NCBI GenBank assembly: GCA_028684405.1
Contig: JAQUGA010000036.1
Span: forward strand, 1 to 15,608
Length of the DNA: 15,608 nucleotides
DNA from: Bacteroidales bacterium
GTDB taxonomy: Bacteria > Bacteroidota > Bacteroidia > Bacteroidales > WCHB1-69
Direction of reading: 5' to 3'
A program made the translations under genes and the position numbers. Below are positions 1-6,608 of the stretch, one piece after another (position 1 is the first letter of the stretch; each line of letters begins with the position of its first letter). The notes beneath the pieces are model-generated. The model made no database searches. It saw only the letters and a list, made by a program, of their open reading frames with translations, and was not told where the DNA came from.

Positions 1-905
1 ACTTGGTTGGAATATAAATGGATTTTCTCTTTTTGTACTTCAATGGTTTTTCGAGCTTTAGGAAAGTATAAAATTCCGTTGAGGTTAAATGGATAATCAA
101 CATTCAAATGGATGTTGAATAGGGGTTCTTCAAAACTGTAAGGGTAAATTTCGCGGTAAAATGTTTTGTACTCTTCTTCGGTAATGTCCTTTGGGCTTTT
201 TTTCCAAAGTGGATTTGGGTTATTGATAATGCGTTCCACTTCATATTCTTTCGCTTTTTCTTCGCCTTCTGGTGTTTCCCATTTTTTCTCTGTTCCAAAA
301 CGAATGGGAACGGGCAAGAACTTACAATATTTTTTCAGAAGATCTAAAATACGATATTCATCCAAAAACTCGGTGGCATCTTCGGCAATGTGTAGAATGA
401 TTTCTGTTCCACGGTCGGTTTTGTCAATGTTTTCTAATTCAAATTCAGGGCTTCCATCACAACTCCATTGAACTGCTTGTGAACCTTCTTGCCATGATTT
501 GGTGCGAAGAACAACTTTTTCGGCAACCATAAATGCGGAGTAGAAGCCCAAGCCAAAATGTCCGATAATATTTGCTCCATCCACTCCTTTAAATTTTTCC
601 AAAAACTCTTCGGCACTCGAAAAAGCAATTTGGTTGATGTATTTGTCAACTTCTTCAGCTGTCATTCCAATTCCTCTGTCGTGAATCGTAATGGTTTTTT
701 TCTCTTTGTCGAATGAAACATCAATGGTCAAATCACCAAGTTCGCCAACCACTTCGCCAAGCGACGACATCGCTTTGATTTTTTGCGTTGCATCAACAGC
801 GTTGGAAACTAATTCTCTCAAAAATATTTCGTGATCGGAATAGAGGAATTTTTTAATGATTGGGAAAATGTTTTCAGTTTGAACATTTATTTTACCTTTT
901 TGCAT
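1..905 (-). CDS. htpG: Molecular chaperone HtpG (Hsp90), N-terminal part, cut by the window edge
   Basis: An open frame runs from an ATG at 905-903 to the left edge, giving 301 residues without a stop. The protein is the bacterial Hsp90 chaperone, an ATP-dependent cytosolic dimer that remodels client proteins. The GHKL ATPase pocket is visible: ELVSNAVDA near residues 31-39 (the Asn that coordinates Mg-ATP), HDRGIGM near 75-81 (nucleotide-binding Asp), the lid segment GHFGLGFYSAF near 115-125 and GTEIILH further on. The middle domain begins in the last third, ending in HLYSNQ. About half of the usual 620-680 residues is present. The short insert EVVGELGD after the first helix pair fits the Bacteroidota form as I remember it. 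Identification is very secure. The gene appears to be transcribed alone: a terminator lies upstream at 997-1027 and an inverted repeat at 960-984 sits in its promoter region. Confidence 0.97.
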   Translation of the reverse strand, partial: MQKGKINVQTENIFPIIKKFLYSDHEIFLRELVSNAVDATQKIKAMSSLGEVVGELGDLTIDVSFDKEKKTITIHDRGIGMTAEEVDKYINQIAFSSAEEFLEKFKGVDGANIIGHFGLGFYSAFMVAEKVVLRTKSWQEGSQAVQWSCDGSPEFELENIDKTDRGTEIILHIAEDATEFLDEYRILDLLKKYCKFLPVPIRFGTEKKWETPEGEEKAKEYEVERIINNPNPLWKKSPKDITEEEYKTFYREIYPYSFEEPLFNIHLNVDYPFNLNGILYFPKARKTIEVQKEKIHLYSNQ

Positions 906-959
906 ATGATTATGTTTTTATATTTTTTATACATAAAGTCAAAAGGTATACCATTATAT

Positions 960-984
960 GTTTTATGACATTTTGTCATAAAAC
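960..984. promoter_or_regulatory. Perfect 11-bp inverted repeat upstream of htpG
   Basis: The arms GTTTTATGACA and TGTCATAAAAC are exact reverse complements separated by TTT. The element lies 55-79 bases upstream of the htpG start. No U-run follows it on either strand, so it does not look like a terminator; an operator is the more likely reading. A TACCTTTTG sequence (minus strand, 949-941) between it and the gene resembles the TAnnTTTG box with one extra base, which would put the repeat close to or over the upstream promoter element. The binding protein cannot be named from sequence. Confidence 0.5.
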
Positions 985-996
985 AGGTTTAGAAAC

Positions 997-1027
997 AAAA
1001 AAACCTGCCCAACTTAGGCAGGTTTTT
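997..1027 (-). terminator. Rho-independent terminator after the padR-pspC pair
   Basis: The stem CCTGCC (1004-1009) pairs with GGCAGG (1017-1022) around a 7-nt loop, extended by A/T pairs and flanked by A and T runs on the two sides. It lies 19 bases past the pspC stop and insulates htpG from it. The symmetric flanks would let it work on either strand, but only the minus strand has a gene upstream of it. Confidence 0.85.
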
Positions 1028-1045
1028 ATTGATAATTCATGGTTT

Positions 1046-2674
1046 TTAATTATTATCTATTTCAATATTTATTAGTTCTATGTTTTCTTGTTTTTTGTGG
1101 TCTAATCCAACACTTTTTCCAATAAATTCCTGAAGGTTGCTATTGCGTTGGTCTACATTTAAAATTTCACTCATGCTTTTATCAATAAATATGTTTTTAT
1201 TTGAAGGAATAAATACTTGCAATTTTACATTTTGGTTTCTCCAAACTTCTTCTTTTAGTAAAGTGTAATATGGGTCTATGAAAAGAGTATCGCCTATTTG
1301 TTCGATTTCAAATTGAATATTTTTGGCTCTTTTTGATGCCAGAATAGTGTTTTTGCCTTTTGAGAATTTTGTGATGTTTGTCCTAAATTCATTCTCATTA
1401 TTCGTGATAATTGAAATTTCAGGAATTCCAAACAATACCTTTTCGTCTTTGGTGCTGACGATATTCCATTTTCCGGTGTAAAATTCAATATTGTCAATAT
1501 TTAGTTCGTTTGTCTCTTTTGCCTTCACATAAAGCGTATTTCCTTTTGTGTTTTCAAGTGTAAGGGTTGACGATGCAGAGCCTTTGTTGGTGAAATCATT
1601 TCCTATGCCAAAGGCAACAATGCCTAAAAATACAGCTCCGGCAAGCCACAACGAAAATGCGGATAATCCCAAAAAACGTATTTCAAATTTCCATCCAAAA
1701 ATAAGTTTCATCCCGTTGTAAATAAGCATGACCAATGGAATTCCAATGGCCAATATCAATCCGGTCATCAATAGGCTTTTTTCGGATGTATTTGAAATAA
1801 ATGCATCTGCAAATTGAGGAATTGAAATGCTGTTAAGTCCCATGGATGTGACGACAAAGGTATTGTCAAATGCAAAGAAGGAAAATGAGAATCCAACCAA
1901 CATAAATATTCCAACCATAATAAAAATAATTCCGAACAAGATGCCAAATGCCCTAAAAACATAACTCATTGCCTCTAGAAACGAATTAAAAAAGCGTTCT
2001 AAACTTGTTTTTGGTGGAATGTTTCGCGATGCTTTATTAAAAGCTTCACCAGCCTCGTTTCCATAATCTTTGATTCTACTGCCGAGGTCGCTTAGTTCTT
2101 CTATGATTTTTTTCTCAATATTGTTTACGTTCACTGGTTCTCCTCTCATTTGCAGTTTGTCAATCGAAGTTCTGGCTTCAGGAATGGCAATCCATAAAAT
2201 GATGTACACCCAAAATGAACTTCCACCCACAAAGAAAAAGACTACAAATAAAACCCGTAGAATTACAGGGTCGATGCCAAAATAGGCTGCTAAGCCTGAG
2301 CAAACGCCACTTATTACTTTATCGTCGGGATTCCTGAAAAAACGTTTGCCCACATTTTCGTATTGAGCGGATTCCGTTTTTGGCGGCTCTTCGGTAGCTG
2401 TTTCTGCCTTTTCGTCTTCTATCTCTTCGGGTTCGCCCAATTGTTTGATAATTCCTTCCACATCAAAGAGGGTAATTACTTGTTTTTGTGGCGAAATAAG
2501 TTTTTGCATCAATTCTGAAATTCGAGATTCGATGTCGGAAATAATCTCACCAACTCCTTCATTTTTCGAGAAATGATTTCGTAGTGAATTTAAATATTCT
2601 TGCAATCGTGCATACGCATCTTCATCAATATGAAAAATAAGCCCGTTTATGTTAGCAGTGAATGTTCTTTTCAT
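1046..2674 (-). CDS. PspC-domain membrane protein with N-terminal cytoplasmic and C-terminal extracytoplasmic extensions
   Basis: This 542-residue protein belongs to the long PspC family common in Bacteroidota. Residues 1-90 form a charged, soluble N-terminal region with the typical opening (FHIDEDAY near 14-21). The PspC domain spans about 109-167: RFFRNPDDKVISGVCSGLAAYFG followed in the chain by a hydrophobic segment near 138-164 ending in WIAIPEA. Three more membrane helices are visible near 241-268, 300-322 and 334-357. The last 180 residues are hydrophilic, beta-rich in appearance and probably lie outside the cytoplasmic membrane. In proteobacteria PspC is a small membrane protein of the phage-shock response; the role of this long form is not known from sequence. 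Its start overlaps the padR stop (ATGA), so the two are translated together, implying that the PadR protein controls it. A terminator follows directly. Confidence 0.88.
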   Translation of the reverse strand: MKRTFTANINGLIFHIDEDAYARLQEYLNSLRNHFSKNEGVGEIISDIESRISELMQKLISPQKQVITLFDVEGIIKQLGEPEEIEDEKAETATEEPPKTESAQYENVGKRFFRNPDDKVISGVCSGLAAYFGIDPVILRVLFVVFFFVGGSSFWVYIILWIAIPEARTSIDKLQMRGEPVNVNNIEKKIIEELSDLGSRIKDYGNEAGEAFNKASRNIPPKTSLERFFNSFLEAMSYVFRAFGILFGIIFIMVGIFMLVGFSFSFFAFDNTFVVTSMGLNSISIPQFADAFISNTSEKSLLMTGLILAIGIPLVMLIYNGMKLIFGWKFEIRFLGLSAFSLWLAGAVFLGIVAFGIGNDFTNKGSASSTLTLENTKGNTLYVKAKETNELNIDNIEFYTGKWNIVSTKDEKVLFGIPEISIITNNENEFRTNITKFSKGKNTILASKRAKNIQFEIEQIGDTLFIDPYYTLLKEEVWRNQNVKLQVFIPSNKNIFIDKSMSEILNVDQRNSNLQEFIGKSVGLDHKKQENIELINIEIDNN

Positions 2675-3018
2675 GATATTATGGATTGGTTTTCTTTGTT
2701 TCTAATTTCAGTCACTATTTTCGACATTTTATCCCAAGATTTTTCTAATTGAGCAAGGTATTCAGATCCCAATTCGCTGATTCGGTAGTATTTTCGAGGC
2801 GGTCCCGATTTGGATTCTACCCATTGATAGGTTAAATATCCATCATTTTTTAATCGCATCAGCAGGGGATACATGGTGCCTTCAACCACAATTAATTTTG
2901 ATTCTTTCAGCACTTCAATTAAGTCCGAAACATACGCATCTTGTTTTGAAAGTACTGATAAAATGCAGAGTTCCAGGACTCCCTTGCGGAATTGACGAAT
3001 GTTTTTATCTTCTTTCAT
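2671..3018 (-). CDS. PadR-family transcriptional regulator
   Basis: This 115-residue protein is a short (subfamily 2 type) PadR regulator: a winged helix-turn-helix with one C-terminal dimerisation helix. Family landmarks are RKGVLELCILSVL at about 11-23, the recognition region VVEGTMYPLLMRLKNDGYL, and the wing with GPPRKYYRISELG. The N-terminal methionine fits the family because homologues begin about ten residues before RKG. The stop overlaps the start of the PspC gene by four bases. The gene has a 33-bp palindrome just upstream, as expected of an autoregulated PadR repressor. Such regulators usually lose DNA binding on ligand binding, but the ligand cannot be told here. A -7 box lies only four bases from the start codon, so the mRNA may have almost no leader. 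Confidence 0.93.
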   Translation of the reverse strand: MKEDKNIRQFRKGVLELCILSVLSKQDAYVSDLIEVLKESKLIVVEGTMYPLLMRLKNDGYLTYQWVESKSGPPRKYYRISELGSEYLAQLEKSWDKMSKIVTEIRNKENQSIIS

Positions 3019-3022
3019 TCGA

Positions 3023-3030
3023 CAAATATA
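3023..3030 (-). promoter_or_regulatory. Putative -7 box of the padR promoter
   Basis: On the minus strand TATATTTG matches the Bacteroidota box TAnnTTTG exactly. Only four bases separate it from the padR ATG, placing the expected transcription start at or very near the start codon. No clear TTG -33 element is seen; that region is occupied by the palindrome at 3036-3068. Confidence 0.55.
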
Positions 3031-3035
3031 ATATA

Positions 3036-3068
3036 TTTTCAGTACTATGTACTACATGGTACTGAAAA
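3036..3068. promoter_or_regulatory. 33-bp near-perfect palindrome, probable PadR operator
   Basis: The outer arms TTTTCAGTAC (3036-3045) and GTACTGAAAA (3059-3068) are exact reverse complements. Inside them lies ATGTA-C-TACAT (3047-3057), a second perfect palindrome about the same centre, base 3052. Of 16 paired positions only one (3046/3058) fails. PadR proteins are known to bind sites containing ATGT and ACAT half-sites, and this element contains both. It overlaps where the -33 element should be, so binding would block RNA polymerase. It sits in the 63 bases between the ccsA stop and padR. Confidence 0.75.
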
Positions 3069-3081
3069 ATTTCAAATATTT

Positions 3082-3882
3082 TTAACCGTACACGTGAATG
3101 CTCTGCATTCCGGAGGGCAAGTATCTGATTCCCATCCAAGTAATGATGAGTACAATAAACGATAGGGCTAAAATCCAAAGCAGTAATCTCTTTTTATCAG
3201 AATGAGCATAATGCAGATGAATGGTGATAAGATAGAAAAGCCAAGTGAGCAAAGCCCAAGTTTCTTTGGGATCGTAAGTCCAGTAATTTCCCCATGCAAT
3301 TTTTGCCCAGATGGCGCCCATGAGCATTCCTAAGGTTAGCAAGCCCATACCGGGGTAAACGAGTTTCATGGCCAATGAGATTTCTTTTTCTAAAGACGAC
3401 CGTTTTTTATGCAAGGAATACATTCCGATAAGAGCCGATAGACAAGCCGCCGCCAAAACGGCATACGAAATCATATAAATAACAACATGCGGGATAAACC
3501 AGGGACTTTGAAGAGCCGGCATCAGGGTTTTGCTTTGATATTCGGGGTGGATAATATCCACAATTAGAAAAACAGAAGCCATGATGAATCCTAGCAAATA
3601 CATGTGTGCACTGCGAGTTTTTAGATAGATAGACCAGGTTATCCAGGCAACAAATAGCGAATACCATAATCTGGTTTCGGCCATAGTTCTCATCGGGGGT
3701 CTTTCTAATTCAATCCACAAAAGGGCAAGGAATAGCAAAATGGCAATATTCCCAAGAACTGGAAATACAATTGAAATCCACCGAGTATGTTTGTTTTTTG
3801 GTTTGAATAATATAAAAACTCCAGCAATCAGCCAAGTGCCGATAAATGTAAAAGTCATTGTTAGCAGCCATTTCCAAATCAT
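3082..3882 (-). CDS. ccsA: Cytochrome c biogenesis protein CcsA (heme-handling WWD family)
   Basis: This 266-residue polytopic membrane protein is the heme-handling partner of the System II cytochrome c maturation pathway, which carries heme across the cytoplasmic membrane and attaches it to CXXCH apocytochromes. The tryptophan-rich signature WGNYWTYDPKETWALLTW stands at 197-214 and is diagnostic of the CcmC/CcmF/CcsA superfamily. Candidate heme-ligand histidines are H132 (in PWFIPH), H222/H224 (IHLHY) and H263 near the C terminus, in the place where relatives have a conserved His. About eight hydrophobic segments can be drawn, near 4-26, 36-57, 72-88, 93-111, 134-156, 176-196, 206-224 and 233-251. 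It overlaps the resB stop by four bases (ATGA), so the two are one translational unit. No cytochrome substrate gene lies alongside in the window. Confidence 0.92.
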   Translation of the reverse strand: MIWKWLLTMTFTFIGTWLIAGVFILFKPKNKHTRWISIVFPVLGNIAILLFLALLWIELERPPMRTMAETRLWYSLFVAWITWSIYLKTRSAHMYLLGFIMASVFLIVDIIHPEYQSKTLMPALQSPWFIPHVVIYMISYAVLAAACLSALIGMYSLHKKRSSLEKEISLAMKLVYPGMGLLTLGMLMGAIWAKIAWGNYWTYDPKETWALLTWLFYLITIHLHYAHSDKKRLLLWILALSFIVLIITWMGIRYLPSGMQSIHVYG

Positions 3883-5117
3883 AATTGTTTTGTTTTAGAT
3901 GTTTTTTTTGTAATAACTTTTGCAAAAATAAGCCAGCATGCTCCCACCATCATGAGGAATATGCCGCTATAGACATAAGGCAACCATGGGTCGCGAACCA
4001 CAGAAAAAACACTGTATGGTGAGTCTTTTCCATACTGATAATCGAAACTATGTTGATAAATCGTCCAGCCTTCGGCAGAAAGAGGTTTATTTACGGAAAT
4101 AGTTTCTGCTTTGTCTTCGATGCCAGATTCGGTGTATAATAAAATTTCCGATCCATAATAGGAGGGTTCGGGATCTAACAAAACCAAAATGCTGTCGGGA
4201 TGTAAAAAGATGTATTTACCAGGGAACATATGATTTCCTGGGCTCAACCAATCTTCCGCAATTTTTGTATTATTATTAAATACAGATGCATGCGCTGCGA
4301 CTGTTGTTCCAGCGGTGTTTGGACGGTTTATGACCGAGTCGCCGATAAAAAACGCATCGTGATAGTAGTGGTCAATTACAATATTGTAACTTCCAATTTG
4401 TAGTTTTTTGTTTTCAGTCACTTCTGCAAATTGATCGCCTTTTATTTTGTATGCCTCTCCTTTATTGTTTAAAATGGCCATTTTGGGTGGGTGATATTCA
4501 GTTACAAATTTTTCAAGCTTTATGGCAAAAGGAAGTTCGATAATTTCTTTTGATGAATTTTCGGCAAACCAAACCAATTGACCGGTGTGAACTGGCATTG
4601 TGAGTTGTTGTTTGTCGGCAAAACCGAGAAGGGCAGTTGTCATTGCCAGCCATAATCCAAAGTGATTGATGAAAAAGGGGATATTTCGACCTCTAAAAGG
4701 GGTAATTCGACGAAGGGTGCTTAGCCCGAGCACCAAAATGAAAAAAGCAACAGCAAGAGCGTAATACCAAGTGTAAATCACAGAATTAAATCCTAAAAAT
4801 TGTATGATTTTGTTTTCCGTAGATCCTTGTGGAAAAATAGCAATAATTGCCACCACAAAAGTGAAAAGGGCAATGGAAGCCAGGGCTGCATTGGCACTTG
4901 AGAGCCATTTTACAAATGTTTTCCTTTTAAAGAGAAACCAAAGAGCAAGGGTAATGAAAAAAACTTCTGCAAAAACATAAAGGTTCACCGGAAATTTCAG
5001 TTTTGTGTACGGAAATTGTCCGAAGATAAGTTGTAGAATTAGACCGATGATGAAGATTGAAATTCCAACGATCAGACTCCCTTTTAAACTTGTAATTTCA
5101 GCTTTTTTGATCTTCAT
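3879..5117 (-). CDS. resB: Cytochrome c biogenesis protein ResB (CcsB-type)
   Basis: This 412-residue membrane protein is the ResB/Ccs1 partner of CcsA in System II cytochrome c maturation. It has four hydrophobic segments in the first 135 residues (about 12-33, 44-63, 76-95, 114-132), a fifth near 147-166 containing NHFGLWLAMT with a conserved-type His at 152, a soluble extracytoplasmic region of about 210 residues, and a last membrane helix near 381-401 just after VVRDPWLPY, a family hallmark. In some bacteria ResB and CcsA are fused into one protein; here they are two genes with a 4-nt overlap. The promoter lies directly upstream, with a TATATTTG box at 5160-5153, about 35 bases before the ATG. 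The extracytoplasmic domain has low complexity nowhere and looks intact. Confidence 0.92.
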   Translation of the reverse strand: MKIKKAEITSLKGSLIVGISIFIIGLILQLIFGQFPYTKLKFPVNLYVFAEVFFITLALWFLFKRKTFVKWLSSANAALASIALFTFVVAIIAIFPQGSTENKIIQFLGFNSVIYTWYYALAVAFFILVLGLSTLRRITPFRGRNIPFFINHFGLWLAMTTALLGFADKQQLTMPVHTGQLVWFAENSSKEIIELPFAIKLEKFVTEYHPPKMAILNNKGEAYKIKGDQFAEVTENKKLQIGSYNIVIDHYYHDAFFIGDSVINRPNTAGTTVAAHASVFNNNTKIAEDWLSPGNHMFPGKYIFLHPDSILVLLDPEPSYYGSEILLYTESGIEDKAETISVNKPLSAEGWTIYQHSFDYQYGKDSPYSVFSVVRDPWLPYVYSGIFLMMVGACWLIFAKVITKKTSKTKQL

Positions 5118-5152
5118 ATTTTAAAAGAATGGTTTATGTCAAAAGAATACAC

Positions 5153-5160
5153 AAATATAA
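5153..5160 (-). promoter_or_regulatory. Putative -7 box of the resB-ccsA promoter
   Basis: On the minus strand TATATTTG matches TAnnTTTG and leaves a leader of about 30 bases before the resB ATG. The -33 region would fall inside the upstream terminator hairpin (5160-5191); no clear TTTG is seen there. Confidence 0.5.
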
Positions 5161-5191
5161 AAAAAGGAATCACATTGTGATTCCTTTTTTT
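5160..5191 (-). terminator. Rho-independent terminator after the small lipoprotein gene
   Basis: The stem GGAATCAC (5166-5173) pairs with GTGATTCC (5177-5184) around ATT, extended by six A/T pairs and ending in a T run on both strands. It lies 24 bases past the lipoprotein stop. It abuts the resB promoter box. Confidence 0.88.
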
Positions 5192-5215
5192 AATTCTAAA
5201 ATTTTATTTTCAGAA

Positions 5216-5404
5216 TTATTGTACTTCGTTAGCAGTTTCATCAGTTGTTGCTTCTTCAGCTACAACTTCTTCTTCTACAGCTTCTTCAGCTACAACTTCA
5301 GTTGCTACAGTTTCTTCTACTACTGCTTCTTCGGTTTTGTCACCTGCACACGCTACAAATGCGAACATGCTAATTCCCATTAATAAAAATGATAATTTTT
5401 TCAT
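5216..5404 (-). CDS. Small acidic repeat lipoprotein, 62 residues
   Basis: I do not recognise a named family. The frame is open further upstream to 5512, but the ATG at 5404-5402 is preferred because it begins a lipoprotein signal peptide: MKK, a hydrophobic core, then FVAC with the lipidated Cys at residue 19. The mature part is 44 residues, almost entirely Glu, Val, Ala and Thr with one Lys, and ends EVQ. It contains EVVAEEA twice at a ten-residue period. The protein is therefore strongly negative and probably unstructured or helical, tethered to the inner or outer membrane. A TATATTTG box at 5443-5436 would start transcription inside the longer frame, which supports the shorter start. A terminator follows, so the gene is monocistronic. 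Similar tiny acidic lipoproteins exist in the phylum, but their function is unknown to me. Confidence 0.75.
   Translation of the reverse strand: MKKLSFLLMGISMFAFVACAGDKTEEAVVEETVATEVVAEEAVEEEVVAEEATTDETANEVQ
5250..5299. repeat. Two 20-bp direct repeats, 30-bp period, inside the lipoprotein gene
   Basis: GCTTCTTCAGCTACAACTTC occurs at 5250-5269 and again identically at 5280-5299. The 30-bp period is in frame and encodes the repeated EVVAEEA segment. Identity at the third codon positions suggests a recent in-frame duplication rather than selection on protein sequence alone. Confidence 0.85.
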
Positions 5405-5435
5405 TGCTCTTGATTTATTTAAGTTAAACATGGGA

Positions 5436-5443
5436 CAAATATA
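5436..5443 (-). promoter_or_regulatory. Putative -7 box of the lipoprotein gene promoter
   Basis: On the minus strand TATATTTG matches TAnnTTTG and would give a leader of about 27 bases before the ATG at 5404. A TTG lies 16 bases further upstream, somewhat closer than the usual spacing of about 19. Confidence 0.5.
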
Positions 5444-5497
5444 AATGTTTTTTCTTATACAATCATAAAAAATGCTAAATAAACGTTTATTTAACAC

Positions 5498-5528
5498 AAA
5501 AAAGGACTGCATTATTTTGCTGTCCTTT
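5498..5528 (-). terminator. Rho-independent terminator after mreB
   Basis: AAAGGAC (5501-5507) pairs with GTCCTTT (5522-5528); after a T/T mismatch the stem continues as GCA with TGC around a 6-nt loop. On the minus strand the stem is followed by a run of U. It lies 28 bases past the mreB stop and separates mreB from the lipoprotein gene. Confidence 0.7.
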
Positions 5529-5555
5529 AAGAATATTGAATTTGGGGTTAGATGC

Positions 5556-6578
5556 TTATTTAATCAAGAAAGGATATTTGTTAAAGTTTTTAAGAGCAAT
5601 GGCAGTACCTCTGGCAACGGCTTTTAAAGGGTCGTCGGCAATATGAACATCAAGTTTTGTTTTCATCGAAAGCCTTTTGTCCAAACCTCGAAGCATTGCA
5701 CCACCTCCGGTAAGATAAATTCCAGTTCTGAGAATGTCGGCAGAAAGTTCAGGTGGGGTGTTTTCGAGAGCATTCAAAACAGCCATTTCAATTTTTGCTA
5801 TTGATTTGTCAATTGCTTCTGCAATTTCGGTATAGTTTACAATGATCTCTTTTGGGATACCAGTTAGTAAATCGCGACCATGAACTGGAACGTCATCTGG
5901 TGGATTGTCCAATTCTTTGAGAGCCGAACCAACTTCGATTTTTACTTTTTCAGCGGTTCGTTCACCTATATATATATTGTGTTGTTTTCTCATGTACTCT
6001 TCAATGTCGATATTGAAGTCATCACCTCCAGTTCGGATTGATTTGTTACTAACAATTCCTCCGAGTGCAATAACGGCAATTTCGCTGGTTCCACCGCCTA
6101 TATCGATAATCATATTTCCGGTTGGTTCCAAAACATCTATGCCAATACCTATGGCTGCTGCCATGGGTTCATGAATGAGTCTAACCTCTTTTGCACCGGC
6201 TTGTTCTGCAGAATCTCGAACCGCTCGTTCTTCCACTTCAGTAATCCCCGAAGGGATGCAAATCACCATGCGAAGGGCAGGGGGGAAAAGTGAATTTTTT
6301 GTTGAAATCATTTTAATCATTCCGCGCAACATATATTCAGCGGCTTGAAAGTCGGCAATAACTCCATCTTTCAATGGTTTTACTGTTTTGATGTTTTCGT
6401 GTGTCTTGCCATGCATCATCAAGGCTCTTTTTCCAATGGCAATAACTTTATTGGAACTTCTTTCTATGGCAACAATAGATGGTTCGTCTACGACCACTTT
6501 GTCATTATAATAAATAATAGTATTTGCAGTGCCAAGGTCAATTGCAATCTCTTTTGTGAAAAATGAAAATAAGCTCAT
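5556..6578 (-). CDS. mreB: Rod shape-determining protein MreB
   Basis: This 340-residue protein is the bacterial actin homologue that forms membrane-bound filaments and guides lateral cell-wall synthesis. The actin-fold ATPase motifs are all present: phosphate 1 IDLGTANT at 13-20, phosphate 2 IDIGGGTSE at 158-166 and the adenosine motif TGIYLTGGGAMLRG near 288-301. Length is normal for the family. The N terminus MSLFSFFTKE is short and amphipathic, as expected for membrane attachment. In many bacteria mreB leads an operon with mreC, mreD and the cell-wall elongation genes; here a terminator follows directly and the next genes are unrelated, so this copy stands alone. The promoter is in the 254-bp region shared with serC, with a TAATTTTG box at 6608-6601. 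Confidence 0.97.
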   Translation of the reverse strand: MSLFSFFTKEIAIDLGTANTIIYYNDKVVVDEPSIVAIERSSNKVIAIGKRALMMHGKTHENIKTVKPLKDGVIADFQAAEYMLRGMIKMISTKNSLFPPALRMVICIPSGITEVEERAVRDSAEQAGAKEVRLIHEPMAAAIGIGIDVLEPTGNMIIDIGGGTSEIAVIALGGIVSNKSIRTGGDDFNIDIEEYMRKQHNIYIGERTAEKVKIEVGSALKELDNPPDDVPVHGRDLLTGIPKEIIVNYTEIAEAIDKSIAKIEMAVLNALENTPPELSADILRTGIYLTGGGAMLRGLDKRLSMKTKLDVHIADDPLKAVARGTAIALKNFNKYPFLIK

Positions 6579-6600
6579 TTGTATCCGTTTTTTTAATTTG

Positions 6601-6608
6601 CAAAATTA
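6601..6608 (-). promoter_or_regulatory. Putative -7 box of the mreB promoter
   Basis: On the minus strand TAATTTTG matches TAnnTTTG, giving a leader of about 18-20 bases before the mreB ATG. The 11-mer AAAAAACGGAT occurs on this strand both in the leader (6593-6583) and about 21 bases upstream of the box (6639-6629), the -33 region. Confidence 0.5.

Noticed and set aside
945..952. GGTATACC, an 8-bp palindrome upstream of htpG
   Set aside because: Too short to distinguish from chance in this sequence; noted only because it adjoins the 11-bp repeat.
960..984. The inverted repeat upstream of htpG as a second terminator of pspC
   Set aside because: No U run follows the stem on the minus strand, and a GC-rich terminator already lies just before it.
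3036..3068. The padR palindrome as a terminator for ccsA
   Set aside because: The stem is AT-rich, followed by AAAATATAT rather than a U run on the minus strand, and its symmetry fits a protein-binding site better.
5405..5512. N-terminal extension of the lipoprotein frame up to 5512
   Set aside because: The extension would bury the lipoprotein signal peptide inside the protein and run through the promoter box and the mreB terminator.
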